From NCBI GenBank assembly GCA_023251235.1, contig JAHEZE010000025.1:1-35122 (forward strand): 35,122 nucleotides of DNA, read 5' to 3'. Source of the stretch: Sphingobacteriales bacterium. GTDB lineage: Bacteria > Bacteroidota > Bacteroidia > Chitinophagales > Chitinophagaceae. The stretch's first letter is position 1. Every line of letters begins with the position of its first letter. A model generated the notes under the pieces. That model was not told the DNA's origin. It was given only the letters and a program-made list of their open reading frames with translations, and did not search any database. This document shows positions 15,105 to 22,754 of the stretch, piece by piece. The position numbers and the translations under genes are program-made.

Positions 15105-17225
15105 CTATTTCTCTGCCAGCACCGCCTTTTCACGAAATGCTCTTGCAAACTCAATAAAATCTTTTGCCTGTTGCAGGTAGTTCCTGGCAAACTCTTCTGA
15201 TGGTTCTGCCTCATTCATTTTTAATACTGCATCTTTAAAGCTGTTGTATTCTGTAAATAAACCTTTTTGAGTAAAGTGAGTATCAAAATCTTTTAAAATT
15301 CCATGTTGTGTATTGCACTGAACTCCCTGCTGCAGCAGTAATGCCTTGGCAGAATTTACAAATGCGGAATAAGCATGATAAATTCCATCTGCCCATGCAT
15401 GGTTTGCCAGGCACTCTTCGCTGTTGGTAATTTTTTCTTCAGCTTCCAGTATGAGTGTTGATACCAGGTCAATCATTACACCGGCGCATTCACCCACACC
15501 GATAGCAGTAGCGAATTTTTCTTCCTGCCCCCAGTCAATATAATCTTCGGCCTGCAAAGTTTCCAGGTCAGCTAATGGTTTTAATAATTCATAAAAATAT
15601 CTTTCTCCGTTTCGCTGACTGTATTGTAAAAATGTTTCTCCATTATTTGCTTTTTCCAGGTAATCATCCAATACCGACCGAAGTACGTCAGGTCCTCTTT
15701 TACTGGGTACTTTAATTACTTTATTAGCTATGATTCCGTTGCCACTACCAAGAACACCACCGCCAATCAATACCTGAAGAGCCGGCAACACCTGTCCTCT
15801 TGATTTGAGTGAGCTTCCATGAAATCCGATTGAAGCCATTCCATGTTGTCCACAACTGTTCATACAACCGCTGATCTTAATGGCTATTTCTTTATTGTAT
15901 AAAAATTCCGGGTACTCCTCTTCAATAACTTCAGAAAATGCAAGAGCAGTGCTGGTACTGTTACTGATTCCTAAATTGCAGGTATCAGTGCCAGGACAGC
16001 TGGTAATATCTGCTACACTTCCAAAACCTGCTGCTGCAAGTCCTTCAACTGAAAGTGCATTATATATATATGCAAGATGTTCTTCTTTTACAAATCGGAA
16101 TTGCAATCCCTGATTGATGGTAATACGAACATCATCAGTAATTACATCTTTTAATTTCTCTATTAAACGACGGCTAACATCAGAAGCAATATTTCCATTG
16201 GGCACACGAACATAAACGGCGAAGAAATTGGGTTGTTTTTGACTGACGACATTTGTTTTTCTCCAAAACTCATACTTAAATGGGTCAATAATTAATAGTG
16301 AATGCTGAATGGTGAACTGTGGTTCCGATGGCTTACCGACCATTGCCCATTCACCATTGACATCTACTTTATATCTCTGATGTGTCAACGCTTTTTGTTC
16401 TACAGCGACTAATTCATTAAAAGCATCAATGCCTATTTTCTGGATCAGGAATTTAATTCTTGCTTTATGCCGGCTGTTCCGTTCGCCATGTCTATCAAAT
16501 ACCCTTAATACACTTTCTAAATAAGGGATTAACAGATCTTCTTCCAGAAATTCATGTGTTGTGATCGCAAGATGCGGTTGTGCACCTAAACCTCCGCCAA
16601 CTAAAACCTTAAAACCTCTTACTTCTTTCCCGTCTGTTACTTTTATTCTTGGAATGGCACCAAGATCATGCATGAATACAAGCGCAGTATCTTTTTCGCT
16701 GCTGCTAAATGCAATTTTGAATTTTCTTCCCATTTCCTGGCAAACAGGTTTGCGAAGAAAATATTCAAACATGGCATGGGCATAAGGAGTTACATCAAAA
16801 GGCTCATCAGGGTCAATGCCGGCCATATCAGATGCAGTAATATTTCTCACTGTATTGCCACAGGCTTCGCGAATTGTTACATCATCTTTTTCCAGTTCGG
16901 CCCACATCTCCGGGGTGCGGTCAAGGCTTACAAAATGAATTTGTATATCCTGTCTTGTGGTTAAATGAAGATTGCCGGTTGAGTATTCATCTGATACATC
17001 AGCAATTCGTTTCCATTGTGCAAATGTCATTTTACCATAGGGTAATTTGATGCGTACCATTTGAACGCCTTGCTGTCTTTGACCATATACGCCACGTGCC
17101 AGACGCAGACTGCGGAATTTTTCCTCATCCATTTTTCCTTCCCGAAAGAGGCGGATTTTTTTTTCCAGTTCAAGAATATCTTTTTCAACTATAGGATTTT
17201 CTAACTCTGTGCGGAAACTCTGCAT
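15105..17225 (-). CDS. sir: Siroheme [4Fe-4S] sulfite reductase with C-terminal HEPN-like domain
   Basis: A 706-residue single-chain sulfite reductase reducing sulfite to sulfide, probably with ferredoxin since no flavin domain is present. Two Nir/Sir half domains are visible (about 45-110 and 330-395). Cluster/siroheme ligands are C410-x5-C416 and C454-x3-C458. R91, R127 and the RKFK pair K168/K170 match sulfite rather than nitrite reductases. Residues ~565-700 are an added helical domain resembling HEPN proteins (SAFVNSAKALLLQQGV, ILKDFDTHFTQKGLF). The HEPN catalytic Arg and His align with H617 and N624, so RNase activity is unlikely. Residues ~289-311 come from an in-frame palindromic repeat. 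The promoter and operator are at 17246-17302. Confidence 0.9.
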   Translation of the reverse strand: MQSFRTELENPIVEKDILELEKKIRLFREGKMDEEKFRSLRLARGVYGQRQQGVQMVRIKLPYGKMTFAQWKRIADVSDEYSTGNLHLTTRQDIQIHFVSLDRTPEMWAELEKDDVTIREACGNTVRNITASDMAGIDPDEPFDVTPYAHAMFEYFLRKPVCQEMGRKFKIAFSSSEKDTALVFMHDLGAIPRIKVTDGKEVRGFKVLVGGGLGAQPHLAITTHEFLEEDLLIPYLESVLRVFDRHGERNSRHKARIKFLIQKIGIDAFNELVAVEQKALTHQRYKVDVNGEWAMVGKPSEPQFTIQHSLLIIDPFKYEFWRKTNVVSQKQPNFFAVYVRVPNGNIASDVSRRLIEKLKDVITDDVRITINQGLQFRFVKEEHLAYIYNALSVEGLAAAGFGSVADITSCPGTDTCNLGISNSTSTALAFSEVIEEEYPEFLYNKEIAIKISGCMNSCGQHGMASIGFHGSSLKSRGQVLPALQVLIGGGVLGSGNGIIANKVIKVPSKRGPDVLRSVLDDYLEKANNGETFLQYSQRNGERYFYELLKPLADLETLQAEDYIDWGQEEKFATAIGVGECAGVMIDLVSTLILEAEEKITNSEECLANHAWADGIYHAYSAFVNSAKALLLQQGVQCNTQHGILKDFDTHFTQKGLFTEYNSFKDAVLKMNEAEPSEEFARNYLQQAKDFIEFARAFREKAVLAEK
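16294..16361. repeat. GTGAATGG-type palindromic repeat inside sir
   Basis: The left arm GTGAATGCTGAATGGTGAA (16298-16316) and right arm CATTGCCCATTCACCATTGAC (16341-16361, 21 nt with its last base) pair imperfectly around a 24-nt loop. The element stays in frame and encodes about residues 289-311 of the reductase. It sits in a poorly conserved linker before the second Nir/Sir half domain. Confidence 0.6.
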
Positions 17226-17245
17226 AAATGTTGGTTTCGTTTATT

Positions 17246-17270
17246 ATACCCTACTTTTTCAGTAGACTAT
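17246..17270. promoter_or_regulatory. Putative Rrf2 operator upstream of sir
   Basis: Half-sites ATACCCTACT and AGTAGACTAT are separated by TTTTC. This is the most symmetric of the three sites and matches the IscR type-1 layout (ATA-N3-4 bp-N5-4 bp-N3-TAT, 25 bp). It lies directly downstream of the sir -7 box, over the predicted transcription start. That position favours repression. It is also in the divergent region shared with the gene at 17443. Confidence 0.75.
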
Positions 17271-17271
17271 A

Positions 17272-17302
17272 CAAAAGTATAGATTTGGAGCGGCAATGCA
17301 AA
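17272..17302 (-). promoter_or_regulatory. sir promoter (-33 TTTG, -7 TACTTTTG)
   Basis: On the minus strand TTTG (17302-17299) is 19 nt from TACTTTTG (17279-17272), a perfect match in both boxes and spacing. The predicted start near 17266 lies inside the operator. The leader would be about 40 nt. Confidence 0.75.
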
Positions 17303-17442
17303 AAACAGGGGTATTATTATAAAAATATTTAGAGTACAGGTGTTAGTTTAATGAAACCACATTTTTTGAACAAATCGAGAAATAAAAACAAATGTTTTTG
17401 GCATAAATGATGATATTTGGGAAATACCAGAATAAAAGAAAA

Positions 17443-18744
17443 ATGAAAAACATCAATACCATAAAAATCAATTTCAAAGGAGGCATTATTTCTCCAAATG
17501 AATTATACAATATTTTAATTTCAGTTTCCAAATCCCGTTTACTGTTTGTACGTTTCGGATTGCGACAGCAACTACTGATTGATGTGAATATTGAACAGAT
17601 CAATTCGATTACTGCGGAGCTCAATATGCTGGGAATTACTTATGAAATAAACAAAGAAGAATATCCCAATATTGTAAGCTCTTATCCTGCAGAAGAAATC
17701 TTTATTATTGATACCTGGCTGACCGGGGATATTTATAAGAGAATTTTTGAAATGATTGATTATACCCCCCGTTTGAAAATTAATATAAGTGACAGCAATC
17801 AGAGTTTCACACCATTGCTTACCGGTAATATTAATTGGGTGGCTTCGCCATCAGATAAGGACTATTGGCATTTATTTATCCGTTTCCCCAAAACCAATAT
17901 CATTTATGAGTGGAAAGATGTTGTTTTTACAAACAGCATTGCTGTCATGTCAAAGCTCATTGAAGAAATTATTTTGACGCAGTCGGCAAAATTTTATGAT
18001 GACAATGAGGCCAGCGGAGATGAACTATATGAATTAGTGAAGCAGGGAAACTTTGCCACCAAACCGGCAGAGGCCTCACTTACTTTACCACCTTATAAGC
18101 TTCCTTATTACGAAGGAGTAAACAGGTATTCTGATAAATACTGGCTGGGAATCTACAGGAGAGATGAATTATTCAGCATTAAATTTCTTAAAGAGGCTTG
18201 CCTGCTTTGCCTGAAGACCGGAATTGAACAAATATTTTCAACTCCCTGGAAAACGATCATCATAAAAAGTATTGAAGAAAAAAACAGGAAGGATTGGAAT
18301 TATTTACTTGATAAATACCAGATAAACATCCGGCATGCTGCCAATGAACTGAATTTCCAGGTGGATGATAACAGCCAGGAGGCATTAAAATTAAAACATC
18401 ATCTTGTGAAATACCTGAATGATGATGATACCAGAACATTTGGCGTGTGCATCGGAATTAAAGTCAAAAGAAAAAGTGAAGTGTTCAGCAGCATTCTGGT
18501 TCGCCGCAAGCCTTTGATCAGGATTGGAAAAGGGGGTTTATTTTATGTCTATGATATTTTATGTGCAAAAGATTTTAACCCCAATGAACGCACAGCTTTT
18601 GCATTCAGTAAGGATAATCCAAAATTTTTACTGGCAGAGCAATTACGCAGGGCAGTACTTTCTTTTTATAAATACCACGGCAAAACAGACGCAGTGAAGG
18701 CGGTCGTTGTTAACGAAGTACAATCTCCCGATATAGAACCTTAA
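17443..18744 (+). CDS. Siroheme-free nitrite/sulfite reductase-like protein
   Basis: A 433-residue protein related to Nir/Sir enzymes by its half domains only. Residues ~5-65 (INFKGGIISPNELYNILISV, FVRFGLRQQLLIDV) and ~205-275 (SIKFLKEACLLCLKTGIEQI, STPWKTIIIKSI) look like two ferredoxin-like Nir/Sir half domains. The Cys pairs that bind siroheme/[4Fe-4S] are absent; only a lone CLLC is seen. It also lacks a rubredoxin tail, which I recall in some Bacteroidota relatives. The start MKNINTIKINF at 17443 is preferred over 17407 by homology. It is divergent from sir, with an operator between. It might carry electrons, act as a chaperone or scaffold for Sir, or be regulatory; the role is unknown. 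Confidence 0.7.
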   Translation: MKNINTIKINFKGGIISPNELYNILISVSKSRLLFVRFGLRQQLLIDVNIEQINSITAELNMLGITYEINKEEYPNIVSSYPAEEIFIIDTWLTGDIYKRIFEMIDYTPRLKINISDSNQSFTPLLTGNINWVASPSDKDYWHLFIRFPKTNIIYEWKDVVFTNSIAVMSKLIEEIILTQSAKFYDDNEASGDELYELVKQGNFATKPAEASLTLPPYKLPYYEGVNRYSDKYWLGIYRRDELFSIKFLKEACLLCLKTGIEQIFSTPWKTIIIKSIEEKNRKDWNYLLDKYQINIRHAANELNFQVDDNSQEALKLKHHLVKYLNDDDTRTFGVCIGIKVKRKSEVFSSILVRRKPLIRIGKGGLFYVYDILCAKDFNPNERTAFAFSKDNPKFLLAEQLRRAVLSFYKYHGKTDAVKAVVVNEVQSPDIEP

Positions 18745-18811
18745 ATTAGTTTAAAGGTATATGCAACTGTTTATTTTAATAGTGAACGGTTGTTTGAATT
18801 AAAATGAAAAA

Positions 18812-18836
18812 TTAGTCTACCAAGTTAGTAGGAAAT
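18812..18836. promoter_or_regulatory. Putative Rrf2 operator upstream of hemA
   Basis: Half-sites TTAGTCTACC and AGTAGGAAAT are separated by AAGTT, again CTAC-N7-GTAG. It shares AGTCTAC with the cysH site and with the minus-strand reading of the sir site. It lies 3 nt upstream of the hemA -7 box and covers the -33 region. Confidence 0.7.
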
Positions 18837-18839
18837 ACA

Positions 18840-18847
18840 TATCTTAG
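18840..18847 (+). promoter_or_regulatory. Predicted hemA promoter -7 box
   Basis: TATCTTAG matches TAnnTTTG at five of six fixed positions. It is placed like the cysH box just after an operator. The predicted start near 18852 gives a leader of roughly 18 nt to the ATG at 18870. Confidence 0.5.
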
Positions 18848-18869
18848 CGCTTCATTTTAAAGTGTGGCT

Positions 18870-20096
18870 ATGTTTAATTACAATTCACTTTTTACAGAGC
18901 GGCTGCAACAATTAAAAAACAATGGCGCTTATCGCTATTTTCTTGAAGTGAACAAGAGTGCTCAGCATTTCCCCAATTTTTATTATGTAAATGAAGAAAA
19001 GTTTCAGCGTTCAGCTGTAAACTGGTGCAGCAATGATTATCTAGGTATGAGTACTCATGAAGAGGTAATTGCAAAACTGGGATTTATTACACACCGTAGT
19101 GGAACCGGAAGCGGCGGAACCAGAAATATTTCAGGTACCACCAATCATCATAAAGAACTGGAAATAACATTAGCTGATTGGCATAAAAAAGAAGCTGCGT
19201 TATTATTTAATGGAGCTTACCAGGCTAATGTAACTACTCTCCAAACTCTGGGAAGAAATATTCCCGGACTGGTTTTCATTTCAGACGAACGCAATCATGC
19301 ATCCATAATTGAAGGTATGCGGGGTTGTAAAAATGAAAAGAAAATTTTCAGGCATAATGATGTGAAGCACCTGGAAGAATTATTGTACGCCATTCCTGCT
19401 GATAAACCGAAGATAATAGTATTCGAATCTGTTTATTCAATGAGTGGAACAATAGCACCTGTAAAAACAATAGCAGAGCTATCAAAAAAATATAATGCCC
19501 TTACCTATGTGGATGAAGTGCACGGAGTGGGTTTATATGGAGCAACCGGAGCCGGGGTGCTTGAGCAGGAGGGTCAGGAGCAGGCAATCGATATCGTAAA
19601 TGGTACTTTGTCAAAAGCGATTGGAGTATTTGGTGGTTATATTGCAGCGTCAGCAACGATGGTTGATTTTATAAGAAGCTTTGGTAGCGGGTTTATTTTT
19701 ACTACCTCCTTACCGCCGGCTACTTGTGCTGCAGCTAATAAAAGTATCCGGATCATTCAACAGAATTTAGAATTAAGAAAATCATTTTTTGAAAATGTGC
19801 GGCTGCTTCGATCCGCTTTGATTGAAAATGAAATTGAATTTAATCCGAACGATTCTCATATTACCATCATACCGGTGACAGGTGCCACCCATTGTCGTAA
19901 AGTAGCGGATCAATTGTTGCAGCAACAAGGAATTTATTTACAGCCCATCAATGCTCCCACTGTTCCTGTTGGTGAAGAATGTCTACGTGTTATAATTACG
20001 GCAAAGCATTTACCAAAACATATCAATCACCTGGCATACAGCCTTAAAAAAATATTGCATGCCCGCCCGGCCATATATGAAAAAGCCTATATCTGA
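18870..20096 (+). CDS. hemA: 5-aminolevulinate synthase (C4 pathway)
   Basis: A 408-residue PLP enzyme of the alpha-oxoamine synthase family. It condenses glycine with succinyl-CoA to 5-aminolevulinate. Against its relatives BioF and Kbl, it carries ALAS-type signatures: WCSNDYLGM, GTGSGGTRNISGTTNHH, IFRHND, FESVYSMSG, TYVDEVHGVGLYG, NGTLSKAIGVFGGYIA (PLP lysine K249) and QPINAPTVPVGEECLR. The whole length aligns well with alphaproteobacterial ALAS as I remember it. Bacteroidota normally use the glutamyl-tRNA (C5) route, so transfer is likely. ATG at 18870 was chosen over GTG two codons earlier. It starts the hemA-hemCD-hemB operon and overlaps hemCD by 20 nt or more. Confidence 0.9.
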   Translation: MFNYNSLFTERLQQLKNNGAYRYFLEVNKSAQHFPNFYYVNEEKFQRSAVNWCSNDYLGMSTHEEVIAKLGFITHRSGTGSGGTRNISGTTNHHKELEITLADWHKKEAALLFNGAYQANVTTLQTLGRNIPGLVFISDERNHASIIEGMRGCKNEKKIFRHNDVKHLEELLYAIPADKPKIIVFESVYSMSGTIAPVKTIAELSKKYNALTYVDEVHGVGLYGATGAGVLEQEGQEQAIDIVNGTLSKAIGVFGGYIAASATMVDFIRSFGSGFIFTTSLPPATCAAANKSIRIIQQNLELRKSFFENVRLLRSALIENEIEFNPNDSHITIIPVTGATHCRKVADQLLQQQGIYLQPINAPTVPVGEECLRVIITAKHLPKHINHLAYSLKKILHARPAIYEKAYI

Positions 20097-21696
20097 AATA
20101 CGGTCGGACGGGGAAAGCATCAAACTGATTGGCAGGAATTCCAGACTGTCGCTCTTGCAGATTGATATTGTAAAACAAAAAATACAATCGGCATTTCCAA
20201 CAATAAAAGTGGAAGTGATTGCCCGCAGCAGCAGGGGTGATGCACTGCAGAACATTCCATTGCACACCGTAGAAGGAAGTGATTTTTTTACACAGGATAT
20301 TTTTGATGCATTAGCAAATGATGAAGCGGATATTGCAGTTCATTCCTTGAAAGATATGAGCAGTGAACATTTTTTTGGGGAGAACAAATTTGCTGTAGCT
20401 GATCGTGACGATTCAAGAGATGTGGCCATCTTTAATAAAGACATTGAAAATAAAATTGTAAAAGGCGAAACGATTATCATTGGCACTTGTTCTCCCAGGA
20501 GAGAAGAAATGGCAACTATATTTTTGAAGAAGGCATTACCTCAATTAAATACTGAAATCAATATTGAAACAAAATCTATCCGTGGGAATGTAGAGACGAG
20601 ATTGAAGAAACTGAACAGTAGTGAGTATGATGCTACGATACTGGCAACTGCCGGTTTAAATCGGTTATTAAACTGTAAAGGAGACACATCATTAGTAAAA
20701 GAATTACTGGCAGATAAAAAATTAATGTTGCTTCCGTTAATTGAATGTGTATCGGCGCCCTGCCAGGGGGCCATTGTAGCTGAAGCTCATTTTTCGAATA
20801 CAAAAGCCATAGAGATTTTGAAGAAAATTAATAATGAAGAAATGTTTGCCGATTGTTTGGCAGAGAAAAAAGAAGCAGTAAACTATGGGGCTGGTTGTAT
20901 TCAAAAGTTTGGTGTGACAACCCTTGGCACAAAAAACAGGAAATATTTATATTCCGCAGGTAAAGATGCAGAAGGAACTGCATTTGCAAAATGGAGCCCG
21001 GTGCCGGATATAAAACTTAATAATGGCAAATTATTTAGTTCAACAGAAGTGATGAAAGATTTTTTTGAGTATGTCCCGATAGCTATCGGGAGGAGTGACA
21101 GGGAAATAGTTATTAATAAACCTGTTGTGTTTGTTGCAAATTATAAAATGCTTCAGCATAGCTTAGTAGAATTATTGCAGTATAAGAGTGCGACGCAACA
21201 AAAGCTTAATAGTAGTAATCAGCCTGGTTTAAAAACAATTTTAGCATCGGGAACAAAGACCTGGTTTGAGTTGGCAAAACAAGGTTATTGGGTTACCGCA
21301 AGCGCTGATGCATTGGGGTTTGAATTTTTATTGCCAGCATTACAAATGCCACTTTTCAAAATACATCCTGAAAATATTTGCATACTTACACATGAAGCGG
21401 CCGCAGAACGGTGGAGAGAAAAAGGGTATAATGCGGCAAGTAATTACAAACTATTAGCAAAATATAATAAGAGTGTTCAGCAATCAATTATTGAAGCCGA
21501 TTCAATTTTCTGGACCAGCTTTTCACAATATGAATTTTATGGAAAGTTTGCAAAACCTGATGTAAAGCATTTATGTGCCGGTGGAGAAACAGCAGAGCTG
21601 CTGAAACAGCAGGGAATCGAGCCGGTAATATTTCCAACAATTAAATTTTTTCAAGAATGGAGAAAATCTTCTATCCACTCACACAGCGCCGCCTGA
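20077..21696 (+). CDS. hemCD: Hydroxymethylbilane synthase fused to uroporphyrinogen-III synthase-like domain
   Basis: A 539-residue two-domain protein; residue numbers here count from the ATG at 20059. HemC part (about 20-325) has KLIGRNSRLSLLQ, AVHSLKD (catalytic D99), GTCSPRR (R147/R148), IRGNVETRLKKL, APCQGAI and GAGC (C280, dipyrromethane attachment). It is clearly diverged from standard HemC. HemD part (about 350-535) shows WVTASADALGF, FWTSFSQYEFYGKFAK and CAGGETAELLKQQG, consistent with uroporphyrinogen-III synthase; this domain is weakly conserved in general. The linker (330-390) contains two repeat-derived stretches. The start is 20077 or 20059; either overlaps hemA. The end overlaps hemB by 40 nt, implying translational coupling. 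Confidence 0.85.
   Translation: MKKPISEIRSDGESIKLIGRNSRLSLLQIDIVKQKIQSAFPTIKVEVIARSSRGDALQNIPLHTVEGSDFFTQDIFDALANDEADIAVHSLKDMSSEHFFGENKFAVADRDDSRDVAIFNKDIENKIVKGETIIIGTCSPRREEMATIFLKKALPQLNTEINIETKSIRGNVETRLKKLNSSEYDATILATAGLNRLLNCKGDTSLVKELLADKKLMLLPLIECVSAPCQGAIVAEAHFSNTKAIEILKKINNEEMFADCLAEKKEAVNYGAGCIQKFGVTTLGTKNRKYLYSAGKDAEGTAFAKWSPVPDIKLNNGKLFSSTEVMKDFFEYVPIAIGRSDREIVINKPVVFVANYKMLQHSLVELLQYKSATQQKLNSSNQPGLKTILASGTKTWFELAKQGYWVTASADALGFEFLLPALQMPLFKIHPENICILTHEAAAERWREKGYNAASNYKLLAKYNKSVQQSIIEADSIFWTSFSQYEFYGKFAKPDVKHLCAGGETAELLKQQGIEPVIFPTIKFFQEWRKSSIHSHSAA
21074..21091. repeat. Perfect 18-bp palindrome inside hemCD
   Basis: TCCCGATAGCTATCGGGA is a perfect palindrome, encoding VPIAIGR in the interdomain linker. 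A close relative (TCCCGATTTTATCGGGG) lies in the repeat-rich gap at 27523-27539, so it appears to belong to a dispersed family. Confidence 0.6.
21188..21218 (+). repeat. Dispersed GTGCGACGCAAC repeat inside hemCD
   Basis: This copy matches 3404-3434 at 25 of 31 positions and is read in frame as SATQQKLNSSN in the HemC-HemD linker, residues ~377-387. Confidence 0.55.
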
Positions 21697-22652
21697 GAGC
21701 AGATGCACATATCCGGGAGCTTACAGCATCGGTAAAACTTTCGCATAAATGTTTTATACAACCTTTATTTATTGATGAAAGTATTCATATGCCCCGCAAT
21801 GTGAACGGACTTCCTGGTATTCAGGTAGATACTATTCATTCTGTGCTGGAAACAATCAGCGATTGTATTTTGAATGGTATTAATAAATTCTTATTATTTC
21901 CTGTTCCGGCTTATAAAACAGATTTAAATTTTGATTTTTCATTTGCAGTATCTGTTGTAAAAAATATAAAAGAGTTTTTTGGTGATGAGGTCTGGATGGC
22001 CGCCGATCTGTGTTTATGCAGTTATACTACACATGGACATTGCGGTATTCTGAATGATGATCATTCACAATTGGTGAATCATAAAACGGTGGAAGTATTA
22101 ACAAAGTATGCGGTGCAGCTTGCCAATGCCGGTGTCAATTGCATTGCGCCGAGTGATATGATGGATGGAAGAATAGCTGCTATCCGCAGTGTGTTAGATG
22201 CATTAGGGAAAGATCATGTAACAATTATGAGTTATGCTGCCAAGTTCAGTTCGCAGTTCTACGGGCCATTCAGGGATGCCTGTCATTCTGCTCCGGGTTC
22301 GCATGGAATTAAGAACAGGAAGACTTACCAGCTTTCACCATTGAATATTAATGATGCACTTGCAAGCACCTTGCGGGATGAAAAAGAAGGAGCAGATATT
22401 TTAATGATTAAGCCTGCGGCTTTATATACGGATGTAATTGCAAGACTAAAACAACAAACCCTGAAACCACTGGCTGCTTATCATGTAAGCGGTGAGTATG
22501 CAGCCATTGAAGCATTGGCAGAGAAAGATTTGGTGAACCGCGAAGCAGCGCATCTTGAAGTATGGACTGCACTCACAAGAGCCGGAGCTGATATCATTAT
22601 TTCCTATGCAGCTAAAAATGCAAAAGAATGGATTGATAAAATGGAGTATTAA
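21657..22652 (+). CDS. hemB: Porphobilinogen synthase (5-aminolevulinate dehydratase)
   Basis: A 331-residue enzyme that joins two ALA molecules to porphobilinogen, the step between HemA and HemC. The catalytic lysines are K196 (YAAKFSSQFYGPFRDA) and K252 (MIKPAALYTDV). The zinc-type site DLCLCSYTTHGHCG carries C119, C121 and C129, as in E. coli, not the Mg-type Asp version. The N-terminal RRLRADAHIRELTASVKLS supports the ATG at 21657, even though it lies 40 nt inside hemCD. Length is normal. Confidence 0.96.
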   Translation: MEKIFYPLTQRRLRADAHIRELTASVKLSHKCFIQPLFIDESIHMPRNVNGLPGIQVDTIHSVLETISDCILNGINKFLLFPVPAYKTDLNFDFSFAVSVVKNIKEFFGDEVWMAADLCLCSYTTHGHCGILNDDHSQLVNHKTVEVLTKYAVQLANAGVNCIAPSDMMDGRIAAIRSVLDALGKDHVTIMSYAAKFSSQFYGPFRDACHSAPGSHGIKNRKTYQLSPLNINDALASTLRDEKEGADILMIKPAALYTDVIARLKQQTLKPLAAYHVSGEYAAIEALAEKDLVNREAAHLEVWTALTRAGADIIISYAAKNAKEWIDKMEY

Positions 22653-22754
22653 TATTATGAAGTCAGCTGAAGCGCTGCTTTCAGCGTCCCTTGCAAGTTT
22701 ACCCAGAGCAAAGCGAAGGGCACACTTCAACTGTAATAATTCTGTTGTACAATT
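22653..22754. repeat. Repeat-like spacer between hemB and met8
   Basis: The gap holds a 6-bp hairpin (GCGCTG 22672-22677, CAGCGT 22682-22687). A stretch containing CCCAGAGCAAAGCGAAGGG then resembles CCCTGAGC...GAAGGG intergenic repeats known from many bacteria. A 41-codon frame (22656-22779) runs through it but overlaps met8. No promoter box was found. Confidence 0.35.

Noticed and set aside
15105-17225. Annotation as assimilatory nitrite reductase
   Set aside because: The RKFK lysine pair and placement among cys genes favour sulfite as substrate. No nitrate genes are in the window.
17443-18744. Annotation as a rubredoxin-containing protein
   Set aside because: No pair of CxxC motifs in rubredoxin spacing is present; only a single CLLC occurs.
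18773-18804. ATTTTAAT...ATTAAAAT inverted repeat as a terminator of the Nir/Sir-like gene
   Set aside because: The stem is only 8 bp of A/T pairs with a 16-nt loop and no T-tract, so it is too weak.
18870-20096. Annotation of this gene as BioF or glycine C-acetyltransferase (Kbl)
   Set aside because: Those enzymes lack the GGTRNISGT and QPINxPTVP patterns, which match 5-aminolevulinate synthase, and the neighbours are hemC, hemD and hemB.
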